Assembly (NCBI GenBank): GCA_965220305.1
Contig: OZ244817.1
Span: 4,370,800-4,434,799, forward strand
Direction: 5' to 3'
Source: G965220305 sp965220305
Lineage (GTDB): Bacteria > Chloroflexota > Dehalococcoidia > Lucifugimonadales > UBA3495
DNA length: 64,000 nt
Part shown: positions 51,974 through 60,268 of the stretch, piece by piece
Numbering within the stretch: the stretch's first letter is position 1
Layout: every line of letters starts with the position of its first letter
The notes under the pieces: generated by a model
Seen by the model: only the letters and a program-made list of their open reading frames with translations
What the model was told of the DNA's origin: nothing
Databases searched by the model: none
Program-made: the position numbers and the translations under genes

Positions 51974-53275
51974 CTAAGTAGAGGATGAAAACACGCTATC
52001 AGTAAGGTTAACAGTCGCTCGCACCCGCCCCGTCAGCAGCGCATCGGCGGTAGAGTCCTTCAGTAATTGTAACCCATCCCGCTCCCTCTTGGCCTCGGCA
52101 ACGGCCTCATCTACACCATCCAGCAACCCGGCTATGGCTTCCTGTTCTTGTAGCGTGGGCACGACAATCTTTATGCCGCTGACATTAAACAGGTTTAGGC
52201 CCGGCCTTGTTTGTCCGTAGACCATCCGCCCAAACTGGTCCTGGCCTGTACGTCCCTGCAAGAACCTGGCTGTAAAGTAACTCAATCGTCGGTCACGCAG
52301 CCTCACTAGCGCCACGTGTTGACTTACGAAAGCCTGCCCTAGATTTCGGTCTGCTACGGTTGCTTTACCAGGCTCCCCAGTGATGGAAATGAGAAGGTCC
52401 CCTTCATGGATCCGAGTGCGTTCTGCCTCACTGTCCAGAGGAGGCTCAACCCAAATGGCATCAGAATGATCAATCTTGCCACCAACGATATTTTGGCTTC
52501 TCACGAAGAACGCTCCATTCGGACGGAAATACCGGGACCACGCCCTGGAACCACTTGTAATTGTTTCCGCCACTTCCCCCAACCGCACCACCTCCCAGTC
52601 CGCCGGTATCGTCCCCAGGCCGGGGACTTCCTTCCACTCCGTGTGCCAACCGGGGACGCCGCGGGTCAGCAGTTGGTGGAGCAGGGAATCGCGCAGTTGC
52701 CCGGTGGCGGCGATGACCGCATCGGTGCGCTCGATGGCGTCGTCAATGGCGTCCAGCACGGCGGCGATGGCCCGCTGCTCCGGCAAGGGCGGGAGTAGGA
52801 TTGGGAGACTGCGCGTAGCCTCCAACGTCAGCCCAAATCGGGTTACTCCGTTAGCGATTCTCCCAAATTCCTGCGCCGATGTTCGACACGCCAAAGCCCT
52901 GGCTAGAAATGCACCGTTTACCGTTGCCGGGGACGGGCGCGCTAAGCCCAAGTGGTAGCCGCACAAGACATCGGTCAAATCGTCTGACACGTAGGACGGG
53001 ATGCCAATTTCCTCCGGGGTTTCCGAATCCTTCGTGAAAAGGACGTCACCCTGCTGCAAGGCCCATCTATCGCACTCTATCGGCGTAGCAGTTGCGGCCA
53101 TGAACTCCATCCCGTTTCGGATACAGCGATTGTAGAAAACGTCGGTGTAGTTGCACAGCTTGACGGGGACTTCACCTGTCACCGTTTTCTTATCAACGCC
53201 GCTAAAGGCGACCTCCGCTACATCCCCCAGGCGCACCAGCCGCCAGCCTTTGGGTATTTGGGTTTTCCTTGGCAT
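51974..53275 (-). CDS. hsdS: Type I restriction enzyme HsdS specificity subunit
   Basis: The 433-residue protein has two target-recognition domains, each starting with a WRLVRLGDVAEV / WEVVRLGEVAET motif, and two conserved helical spacers (LPPLPEQRAIAAVLDAIDDA and VPTLQEQEAIAGLLDGVDEA). This gives the circular symmetric HsdS fold that sets a bipartite DNA target. The start overlaps the hicB stop by one base (TAATG). The hsdM gene lies upstream, separated by four small genes. Confidence 0.94.
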   Translation of the reverse strand: MPRKTQIPKGWRLVRLGDVAEVAFSGVDKKTVTGEVPVKLCNYTDVFYNRCIRNGMEFMAATATPIECDRWALQQGDVLFTKDSETPEEIGIPSYVSDDLTDVLCGYHLGLARPSPATVNGAFLARALACRTSAQEFGRIANGVTRFGLTLEATRSLPILLPPLPEQRAIAAVLDAIDDAIERTDAVIAATGQLRDSLLHQLLTRGVPGWHTEWKEVPGLGTIPADWEVVRLGEVAETITSGSRAWSRYFRPNGAFFVRSQNIVGGKIDHSDAIWVEPPLDSEAERTRIHEGDLLISITGEPGKATVADRNLGQAFVSQHVALVRLRDRRLSYFTARFLQGRTGQDQFGRMVYGQTRPGLNLFNVSGIKIVVPTLQEQEAIAGLLDGVDEAVAEAKRERDGLQLLKDSTADALLTGRVRATVNLTDSVFSSST

Positions 53276-53619
53276 TAGTTCGCCGTTGTTGCCGGCAACG
53301 GGCTGACCTCAACCTCTAGCATCCCAAAAGTGGTTGACAGCGTGGGGACATCATCGCCGAACTCGGCCAGGATTTCCTTCTTGAACTCGGCAAGAGCTTG
53401 GCTATGGAATACCATAGCCTCTTCGACGGACATTCGCGGTTCGGGCAACGGCTCTCCATCTTCCATCATGGCTTCAATGTGAAGAGCGATAGCTTCCCGA
53501 ATCATCTCCTGTATATCTTCCCAAGTCTTGCCCGTACTGATGCAACCGGGTAAATCGGGCGGATAGGCGCAGTAGTTGTTGGGGGTCTGCTCGTATACGA
53601 CCGCGTATTGCAACTTCAT
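53275..53619 (-). CDS. hicB: HicB-family antitoxin
   Basis: The 114-residue protein has the partial RNase H fold signature YPPDLPGCISTGKTWEDIQE and a following MIREAIALHIEAM helix. The C-terminus (EFKKEILAEFGDD ... VEVSPLP) is variable, as in HicB antitoxins of the long type. ATG 53619 overlaps the hicA stop (ATGA). It would neutralise HicA and repress the pair, but the typical C-terminal DNA-binding part is not evident. Confidence 0.82.
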   Translation of the reverse strand: MKLQYAVVYEQTPNNYCAYPPDLPGCISTGKTWEDIQEMIREAIALHIEAMMEDGEPLPEPRMSVEEAMVFHSQALAEFKKEILAEFGDDVPTLSTTFGMLEVEVSPLPATTAN

Positions 53620-53816
53620 CTGTTTCTCTCCCGAAGTCCTGCCTGTCTCAGTATATTCAACCAAGTGCCTTTATCTACATCCTCGCCCGGATGCCCTGCA
53701 ATGATGACGGTTCCAAGCTTCTCCAGATGCTTGTACACCCGGTGGCTCCCGCGTGTACGAACACGCCGCCAACCGTCCCGTTCCACCAACCGGATTGCGT
53801 CTCTAACTTTTGGCAT
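53616..53816 (-). CDS. hicA: HicA-family mRNA interferase toxin
   Basis: The 66-residue protein has the double-stranded-RNA-binding-like fold pattern: VRDAIRLVERDGWRRVRTRG, then SHRVYKH with the catalytic His25, and GTVIIAGHPGEDVDKGTW. The size is typical. HicA cleaves mRNA when not bound by HicB. Placed inside the R-M operon, it could make loss of the locus costly. Confidence 0.85.
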   Translation of the reverse strand: MPKVRDAIRLVERDGWRRVRTRGSHRVYKHLEKLGTVIIAGHPGEDVDKGTWLNILRQAGLRERNR

Positions 53817-53857
53817 CCCCCAGCCGAATCAACCGCCAGCCTCTGGGCATTTGCGTC

Positions 53858-54229
53858 TTACTGGACATCATCGCCCTGTTGCTGCCGTTCCTTTTCATAG
53901 GCGTTGAGCTCGTAAATCGTCAGGCCGCGACCCTCCCGTTTCGCTGCCATCCATTGCTTGAAGGACCGTTGACTTTCGCCCGAGGGCCAGCCGCCCAGCA
54001 ACATTTCCACGCTGATGTCCTCGTCCAGGTCGGGCCAGTGAATACCCTCTCCTGTGCCGATGGGACGCCAGTTGTTGCGCTCTTCCGGGGTGGCATGTAC
54101 CAGCCGGGGATACCACGACAGCGGAACCGATATGGTGCGGCCGTCGCAAAGCTCGGCGGTCAAGGTGTCCTCGGTGACCTTTACGTCTTCCGCGTCTGGA
54201 ACATTTACCTTAAAGGTCGAAACGCGCAT
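53858..54229 (-). CDS. DUF2442-domain protein
   Basis: The 123-residue protein contains VTEDTLTAELCDGRTISVPLSWYPRL, the DUF2442 core in which a strand-turn-strand DGR-T-I-x-V-P-L-x-W pattern is diagnostic. ATG 54229 was chosen as the start of the conserved part; an in-frame start exists at 54265. It overlaps the upstream DUF4160 gene by 20 bases. DUF4160/DUF2442 pairs are found widely as two-gene modules and are proposed toxin-antitoxin-like; the role is unproven. Confidence 0.8.
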   Translation of the reverse strand: MRVSTFKVNVPDAEDVKVTEDTLTAELCDGRTISVPLSWYPRLVHATPEERNNWRPIGTGEGIHWPDLDEDISVEMLLGGWPSGESQRSFKQWMAAKREGRGLTIYELNAYEKERQQQGDDVQ

Positions 54230-54446
54230 TCCAAGCCTCCATGAGCCGAGTTTGATTCTCTTCAATTATACGTTCAATCCGGCGAATTTCGTGGCGCCGC
54301 AGTCCGCCTGTGCTCTGGAGCTTCACCGGATTCGGCCAGAACTTGGCGGTCCTGTTGTCACGCTCAACGTGTACATGAGGAGGCTCATCCCGGTCACCCA
54401 TGTAGAAGAAGAAGCGGAATGGGCCATCTGTGAATATCGCCGGCAT
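54210..54446 (-). CDS. DUF4160-domain protein
   Basis: The 78-residue protein begins MPAIFTDGPFRFFFYMGDR and continues EPPHVHVERDNRTAKFWPNP, the DUF4160 signature with the EPPHVHV core. A C-terminal helix (RRHEIRRIERIIEENQTRL) follows. It overlaps the DUF2442 gene in the operon. Two-gene modules of this kind often sit in defence or accessory regions. Confidence 0.82.
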   Translation of the reverse strand: MPAIFTDGPFRFFFYMGDRDEPPHVHVERDNRTAKFWPNPVKLQSTGGLRRHEIRRIERIIEENQTRLMEAWNARFDL

Positions 54447-54477
54447 TTTCTCTATACTACCCTGCTACCGGACCATC

Positions 54478-56004
54478 CTACCGGGCATACCCCATCTCCG
54501 CCAGCAGCGCATCCATGCGGGCCACCGCTTCGTCCCGCCGCCGTTCCGCCTCCCGCAGTTGGGCCAGGGCCTCCTCCACCGGCATCACCTCCACCGGCTC
54601 GGTGGTGTCCACGTAGCGGCTGATGTTCAGGTTGAAGTCGTTGCCCTCTATCTCTGACCGGTCGGCCACGTGGGCGAAACGGTCCACGTCCTCGAAGGCC
54701 CGGTACGCCTGCACTATCTTCTCGATGTGTTCCGGGTCGATGTAGTTCTGGGCCTTGCCGGGCCGGAAGTATCCCTGCTGGGCGGCGTCCACGAACAACA
54801 CCCTGCCCCGCCGTTCTTGGGGCTTGTCCCGGTTCAGGACGCAGATGGCCACCGGAATGCTGGCCCCGAAGAACAGGTTGGGAGCCAGCCCGATAACCGC
54901 CTCAAACAGGTCGGCCTCCACGATGCCCCGGCGTATCTTGCCCTCGGCGCCGCCCCGGAACAGGATGCCGTGGGGCATCACCACGCCCACCATGCCCTGG
55001 GCGTTGGTCACCCCCAGCATGTGCAGCAGGAAGGCGAAATCGCCCCGGGTCTTGGGCGGCACCGCACCGTAGCGGTCGAAGCGGTGGTGCGGATCGTTGG
55101 GGGCAAAGTCGTGTCCCCAGTTCTTCAGGCTGAAGGGAGGATTGGCGATGACCCGGTCGTACGCCAGCAGCCGCCCCGAAGGGTCCATCAGGCCTGGCTC
55201 GGCGATTACGTCGCCGGCCTCCATGCGAGCGGACCGCAGGTCATGCAGGAGCAGGTTCAGCTTGCCGATGGCCAGGGTTCCCAGGTTGCGCTCTTGGCCG
55301 TGCAGCGCCAGGTTGCGGGCGTTACCGCCCTGCTCCCGCACGTACTGGGCGGTGTAAATCAGCATTCCGGCGGAACCGGCGGCGGGGTCGCAGATGCGCA
55401 TACCTTCCTGGGGTTCCAGCAACTCCACGATAAGACGGACCACCTCCCGCGGGGTATAGAACTCGCCGCCCTTCTTCCCAGCGTCGTCGGCGAACTGGTA
55501 GATGAGATACTCGTAGGCGTCGCCCAGGACGTTGCCCGTGCCGCCCTCATCGCGCAGGTTGGCGTCCCGCAGGTCCAGGTCAGCGAAGTGGTTGAGCAGG
55601 CTGCGAATGATGCGCTCCCGGTTGGCCGGGCTGCCCAGCTTGGACTCGTCGTTCCAGTTGGTGCCCACCAGCACCCCGTCCAGCCGGGGCGTGTTGGCAT
55701 CCTCGATGGCGTGGCTAGCGATGTTGAGGGTCTCGCCCAGGTTCATGGAGGCGGCGGAAATGGCCTCCCAGCGGGCCGACTCCGGTACGAAGAACTCGTG
55801 CTCGTCCCGGTCCGAGATGGCTGTTTCCCTGGGCACTCCCGAGGCCACCGCGTTCTGTATTTCCTCGTCGAACCGGTCGGAGAGGCGCTTCAGGAAAAGG
55901 ATGGAGAAGATGTAATTCTTGTAGTCCGCCGAATCAATTTGCCCTCGCAGGATGTCGGCTGCCTGCCATAGCTTGGACTCAAGTTCCTGTTTGGTCAGCG
56001 GCAT
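54478..56004 (-). CDS. hsdM: Type I DNA methyltransferase HsdM subunit
   Basis: The 508-residue protein has the N-terminal helical domain (KQELESKLWQAADILRG), the region GEFYTPREVVRLIVELL (180-196), the SAM-binding motif DPAAGSAGM (206-214) and catalytic NPPF (288-291), which marks N6-adenine methylation. The C-terminus (EALAQLREAERRRDEAVARM) is a coiled coil that packs on HsdS. It modifies the host target and is required for restriction. The first gene of the main operon, it is preceded by a fragment of hsdS at 56014-56247. Confidence 0.95.
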   Translation of the reverse strand: MPLTKQELESKLWQAADILRGQIDSADYKNYIFSILFLKRLSDRFDEEIQNAVASGVPRETAISDRDEHEFFVPESARWEAISAASMNLGETLNIASHAIEDANTPRLDGVLVGTNWNDESKLGSPANRERIIRSLLNHFADLDLRDANLRDEGGTGNVLGDAYEYLIYQFADDAGKKGGEFYTPREVVRLIVELLEPQEGMRICDPAAGSAGMLIYTAQYVREQGGNARNLALHGQERNLGTLAIGKLNLLLHDLRSARMEAGDVIAEPGLMDPSGRLLAYDRVIANPPFSLKNWGHDFAPNDPHHRFDRYGAVPPKTRGDFAFLLHMLGVTNAQGMVGVVMPHGILFRGGAEGKIRRGIVEADLFEAVIGLAPNLFFGASIPVAICVLNRDKPQERRGRVLFVDAAQQGYFRPGKAQNYIDPEHIEKIVQAYRAFEDVDRFAHVADRSEIEGNDFNLNISRYVDTTEPVEVMPVEEALAQLREAERRRDEAVARMDALLAEMGYAR

Positions 56005-56013
56005 TACTCGCTC

Positions 56014-56247
56014 CTAAACCCGTTGGCCCGTGCCTTGGGCGATAAACTGTTGAATAACTGAGTCTCGGACCGTCTCTCGACGCAGCCGGGCGGCTTGGAC
56101 TGCGGAAGCATAAGCTTCCTCCGACGCTTCCACCAGTCGGACCATTTGGTCGAGTTGGCGCGGAGATGGCAGTGGCACCTCAACTTCACCGAGGGCACTG
56201 GCCGACAGCGAAGTGATAGTCGCGTTCACTGTCAGCCGCCTCAGCAT
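56014..56247 (-). pseudogene. Fragment of a type I specificity subunit (3' end)
   Basis: The 77-codon frame encodes SASALGEVEVPLPSPRQLDQ and MVRLVEASEEAYASAVQAARL, the end of a specificity-type target-recognition domain and its C-terminal helices. It has no credible start: the frame opens directly after an upstream TGA, and its 5' part is replaced by the divergent gene. It ends ten bases before hsdM, suggesting an older hsdS that was truncated by rearrangement. Confidence 0.6.
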
Positions 56248-57291
56248 CCGCTTGTTTCAGTTGCTTACGCTTTCCCATGAAGCTCCCATATCTGAAGCGT
56301 TTTTCCGTTATTACTGGCTAACGGCTCCAGATTTGCATCCCTATGCCGTCAAGAAAATCCCGTGCTTTGCCCCGGTTTTCTGCAATCAGAACCTAGACGC
56401 TGTTGCGTCATCTGACCAGCTATATTGGGGTCTCTATCGCTTTTACGTGGATGCCCTCCTCTTCTTCGGGAATGTCAGGACCGCGTTCCAGCAGTTGCGA
56501 TCGTTGTCAGACGAAAATTTGAAGGACTTTTTCCAAAGCCACCGTTTCAACACTACTGAGATGAAAAGGCGTGGCGATCCGGTAGGACCGGACCATATCG
56601 AAAAGGACGATCGCTACCTGATCTCAGAAATGGCCTGCAAATCGCTAGAGGCGGGCACCTTTGTTGATTCCGAACTGGCGCGCACCCTGATCGAACTCTA
56701 TCGCCGACGGAGTGAGGACACGATTACTGTAGCACAACTGCTGGAAGGAGATAGTTCTCTTGGTTTAACGATAACTGACCAAGATGACCTGCTACGGAAG
56801 ATCGACCTAGTACGCCAATCCGCCATCGAACTTTATCAACAGCATCGAAGTAACCAAGTCACCGCTGGTCAACTATTGAGAGGTGCCCAGCGGCGAGGAG
56901 CTTACCAGGAACAGCAGCAGAGGCTTTACTTGTCTGCGGCCGATTTTCTTGATGACCCAATAAACGACGAGGAGGACTTACTGGGAAAAATTGAGAGGGT
57001 CCATCGGGCTTACGGGAGTGCTAGGAAGATCGCCTTGAAAAACACAGAGACTTATCTTTCTATGGTCAACGACCTCGATGTGTATGTGGCGACGTCGATG
57101 CGGGAGCGTTCTGACTTTTTGAAAATGGCCGCATTTTGTGAGCACATATTTTCTGATTCTTCGCTGAGTGATTTTAGTCTAAGGTACTTTGACCCTACAC
57201 TCAGCGCTGCCGCACACCACGAGGACAAAGGACTCATCGAGTGCTTGATGGTGAGGCGCGCAAAAGCTCTCGTGCTGTATGCCGGCTCTAG
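56213..57291 (+). pseudogene. NDT/TIR-like defence gene, 5' part, split by an IS701 element
   Basis: The frame (GTG 56213 is the first start, not certain) encodes a helical N-terminal and middle region (SSDQLYWGLYRFYVDALLFF, a long hydrophilic centre) and the beginning of a C-terminal alpha/beta domain: DLDVYVATSMRERSDFLKMA, LRYFDPTLSAAAHHEDKG and LIECLMVRRAKALVLYAG. The YVATSMR start resembles nucleoside deoxyribosyltransferase or TIR-related folds. The frame runs into the insertion sequence at 57292. The N-terminal end overlaps the hsdS fragment by 35 bases, so the true 5' end may be lost. Confidence 0.65.
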
Positions 57292-58726
57292 TATTACAAC
57301 GACGGGTTTTTGGTAGGATAATTCGGGAGACGGCGGGGGCTTTGGGGAGGTGGGGACGATGGAGAGGGCAGCTTTCGAGCGGGTTTACGAGGCCTTTCTG
57401 GAGTTCCATGCCTACTTCGCTGGTGCCTTTGGCCGCAAGCAGTGGCGGGAACAGAGCAGGCATTATCTGCCGGGCCTGCTGGTCCAGGCCCAGGAGCGGC
57501 GCAACGCCGAGAATCTGTCCGAGATGGTTCCGGTCTCGGCCCGGGCGATGCAGCGCTTTCTCACCGAGGCCCGCTGGGACGATGCCGCGGTCATCGCCCG
57601 CCTGCAGGAGTACTTGGGTCCCAGGCTGGAACACCCGCTGGCGGTGTGGGTGTTCGACGGCAGCGACTTCCCCAAGCAGGGCGTCAAATCGGTAGGGGTG
57701 GCCCGGCAATACTGCGGGGCGTTGGGCAAGATAGCCAATTGCCCGGCCGGAGTATTCCTGGCCCACGTGGGGCCGCGGGGGCGGGCCCTGGCGGACCAGC
57801 GCTGGTATCTGCCCGAGGCATGGACTTCGGACGCGGGCCGCTGTGCGGCGGCGGTACCGGTCGAAGACGGACCTGGCATTAGATATGCTGGAGCAGGCCC
57901 GGGCTCGGGGTTGCCGCAGCGCTGGGTGGGTCGCTGGGGATTCCGCCTTCGGGATGTCCCCGGCGTTCCGAGACGGCTTGGCTGTAACAGGAATGCTATA
58001 CGTTCTGGACGTCCGGCCGGACATGACGGTCTGGCCGCTGGAGCCTGACTGGAGCGAGCCGGCCTATCAGGGACTCGGGCGTCCCCGCCAGCCCAAACTG
58101 CGCAGCGGACAGCGCCTGACCATGGCGGAGCGCAGCTTGGCGCTGCCGGAGGAGTCGTGGCAGGAGATTACGGTGGCGGAGGGGTCCCAGGGGCCGCGGG
58201 TCTACCGGTTCGGCGCCCAGAGGGTCCGGGAAACCCGGAACCGGAAGCCTGGTGGAGTGGTTTGGGCAAGCTACCGCCAGAACCTGGACGGCAGCGAGCC
58301 CCGCTACTACCTGTCCAATGCGCCCGGGGACACTCCCCTGGAAACCCTGGCCCACGTGGGGGGGTCTAGGTGGCGTACTTAAACCGAATTCGAGACCGAA
58401 AAGAGCGACATCGGGCTGGACGAGTACGAGACCCGGACATGGGCCGGATGGCATCACCACGTGGCCATGTGCCTGCTGGGCGGGGCGTTTCTGTTGGGCC
58501 TGCCGCAGGACTGGGGGGGAAAAGATGCCCCGGATCACGCGCCCGCAGGTGTACCGGGTGGTGCGGGAGATGCTGCCGCGGGAACGGTTCGGACCGGATG
58601 AGTTGCGGCAATGGCTGGAAGATGTCCAACAGCGCAACGAGCGGGCGAAACGCTCCCACGAGAAACGCCGCGCCGCCCGTCGCCGGGAAGCATCAGGCGT
58701 CCCTCCTTAAACTCGTCGTTGTAATA
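57292..58726 (+). mobile_element. IS701-family insertion sequence
   Basis: The 1435-bp element has inverted ends TATTACAACGACG (57292) and CGTCGTTGTAATA (ending 58726), a perfect 13-bp match, extended by GTTT after one mismatch, and a 4-bp CTAG duplication (57288-57291 and 58727-58730). It splits the NDT/TIR-like gene. Confidence 0.9.
57359..58710 (+). pseudogene. IS701-family transposase, inactivated
   Basis: ATG 57359 opens frame A: FERVYEAFLEFHAYFAGAFG, VPVSARAMQRFLTEARWDD and LAVWVFDGSDFPKQGVKSVG (catalytic Asp region). A frameshift near 57850 leads to frame B: RSKTDLALDMLEQARARG, GWVAGDSAFG (second Asp) and WASYRQNLDGSEPRYYLSNA. Frame B ends at TAA 58380-58382, where relatives continue (TEFETEKSDIGLDEYETRTW is readable after the stop, with the third acidic residue). 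The last part, MPRITRPQVYRVVREMLPRE, needs another shift at the G7 run 58513-58519. The three lesions mean no full protein is made. Confidence 0.8.
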
Positions 58727-58730
58727 CTAG

Positions 58731-59088
58731 GGATAGCTTCGGAAAAGACGCGGAAGCCGCAATGGCCCTTAGCTTGGGCAAACCAGTCATCATCCACGCT
58801 GATGAGGAATTTAGGAGTCGATTCTTCAAAGAGGTTCATCCTCTGTCCAGATTGATAAACTTCCAGACCGGGGTTGCGAACGGTGCTATGGTCGCAACTT
58901 CGCCCGACGAAGTAGTCAAGTTGCTCAAAAGGATTTTTGAGAACGACCTTGAGTTGGAACTTAAGCAGACACATCCAAAATACTTGGTTCTGAAGGAAAA
59001 AATAACCGGTTGTGTGGTCCGCCTCCAGACCAGCGATGACCTAATCAGGGAAACATTTTGGAACCATTACGATAACGCTGTGCGCTAG
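58731..59088 (+). pseudogene. NDT/TIR-like defence gene, 3' part
   Basis: This frame continues the split gene: after the IS and second CTAG, GAT AGC TTC encodes DSFGKDAEAAMALSLGKPVI, then HADEEFRSRFFKEVHPLSRL and a C-terminus VLKEKITGCVVRLQTSDDLI. Joining bases 57291 and 58731 gives YAGSRDSFGKDAEAA without any frame change, and one gene of 479 codons. The ATG at 58762 is internal and not a true start. Confidence 0.75.
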
Positions 59089-59093
59089 GCCGA

Positions 59094-59225
59094 ATGTCTG
59101 TGCAGAACACTGAGTATTCATTTGAGAAACTGACTCGTAGAGGCTTGGGGATGCCTGAGTGGAAAGGGGTAAGGGAGGACGTCAGTTGGAGCCTCTACCT
59201 TTCACGCAGAACATCGCGGGTCTGA
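59094..59225 (+). CDS. Short ORF downstream of the NDT/TIR-like gene, possibly truncated
   Basis: A 43-codon frame (ATG 59094, TGA 59223) follows the split gene by five bases: MSVQNTEYSFEKLTRRGLGM, then PEWKGVREDVSWSLYLSRRT. Composition is protein-like and the spacing suggests coupling. It stops just before the insertion sequence at 59234, so it may be a small gene or the beginning of a lost one. No family was recognised. Confidence 0.3.
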   Translation: MSVQNTEYSFEKLTRRGLGMPEWKGVREDVSWSLYLSRRTSRV

Positions 59226-59233
59226 TTCTCTCA

Positions 59234-60081
59234 GAGGGTGTGTGAAAAGCAATCAAGCTGGTTTGAGCCGCCGGAGCATCAGATGAATCATCGCAATGTG
59301 TATCCAAGCTTCACTGGTTTCCGTCAGAGTTTCGTAGTCCTTGCTCAGCCTCCGGGACCGGCCCAGCCAGGCCAGTGTGCGTTCAACCACCCATCTTCGA
59401 GGCAGGACCTCGAAACCAGGGCTCTCCCGGGGCCGCTTGACAATCTCCAGCGTCCAGCCCGCAAAGTCGCGGACCCACTCAACCAGCTTTCCGGCATAAC
59501 CGCCGTCGGCCCAGACCAGTTCCAGCCGGGGAAACCGGCCGGTCAGCTTGCTGATGACCAGCTTGGCCCCGTCCCGGTCCTGGATATTCGCTGGATGCAC
59601 CACTACGTCCAGCAGCAAACCCATAGTGTCTACTACGATATGCCGCTTTCGTCCCCACACTTTCTTCCCGGCATCGTAGCCGCGAGGCCCCCTTTTTCCG
59701 TAGTCTTCACCGATTGGCTGTCAATGACGGCGGCGGAAGGACCGGGTTCCCGTCCCTCTGACTCCCGGACCTTAGGGCGCAGGGCCTCGTGGACTTGTTC
59801 CCATACGCCAGCTTTCCGCCAGCGGCGGAAGTACCACCATACGCTGCCCCAGGGCGGGAAGTCATGGGGCAACATACGCCAAGAGCAGCCGCTTCGCAGG
59901 ACGTAGAGGATGGCGTTTATCACTTCCCGCAAGTCTAGGGTGCGCGGATGTCCCCCAGGCTTGGCCGGCGGGAGCAACGGGGCCAACTCTTCCCATTGGG
60001 CATCGGTCAGGTCGGTGGGATACGGTTTTCTTGTCATCCCCGTAGATTACCATAACTCCAACCTGCTTTTCACACACCCTC
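59234..60081 (-). mobile_element. IS5-family insertion sequence C
   Basis: The 848-bp element has perfect 18-bp inverted repeats GAGGGTGTGTGAAAAGCA (59234-59251) and TGCTTTTCACACACCCTC (60064-60081), with a TCA duplication (59231-59233 and 60082-60084). The TNA target is used by the IS1031 group of this family. The MITE at 34118-34238 shares the outer 12 bases. Confidence 0.92.
59253..60037 (-). CDS. IS5-family transposase in two frames (IS C)
   Basis: Frame A (ATG 60037 to 59633) encodes DLTDAQWEELAPLLPPAK, EVINAILYVLRSGCSWRMLP and PSAAVIDSQSVKTTEKGG (first Asp). Frame B (to 59253) continues GYDAGKKVWGRKRHIVVD, LVWADGGYAGKLVEWV (second Asp) and RRWVVERTLAWLGRSRRL (Glu). The switch is -1 at an A5G5 run (minus strand 59697-59688). 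All catalytic residues are intact and the terminal repeats are perfect, so this is the copy in the window most likely to be active. Confidence 0.85.
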
Positions 60082-60132
60082 TCACCACGCAGGTTTGCTT
60101 TCGGCAATTCGCGGCAAGCCTGCCCCGCGAAA

Positions 60133-60167
60133 CAAGAGGCCCCTGCTACCACGGCAGGGGCCTCTTG
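60133..60167. terminator. Strong hairpin at the left edge of the serine-recombinase element
   Basis: CAAGAGGCCCCTGC (60133-60146) pairs perfectly with GCAGGGGCCTCTTG (60154-60167) around TACCACG, a 14-bp stem. No T-run follows on either strand beyond TTGTTG. It lies between IS C and the end of the recombinase gene and may stop transcription of either. Confidence 0.55.
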
Positions 60168-60268
60168 TTGACTCTAACTGTTGCTAGCGGGACTATCCCC
60201 TTGGGTTCCTGAGGATGTCACCTACAAGCGATTCCCGGTACCCGATTACGGCGCCAAAGTGAACCTAA

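Noticed and set aside
57288..58730. IS701 target duplication read as a composite transposon with IS C
   Set aside because: The two elements belong to different families and have separate, complete ends and target duplications.
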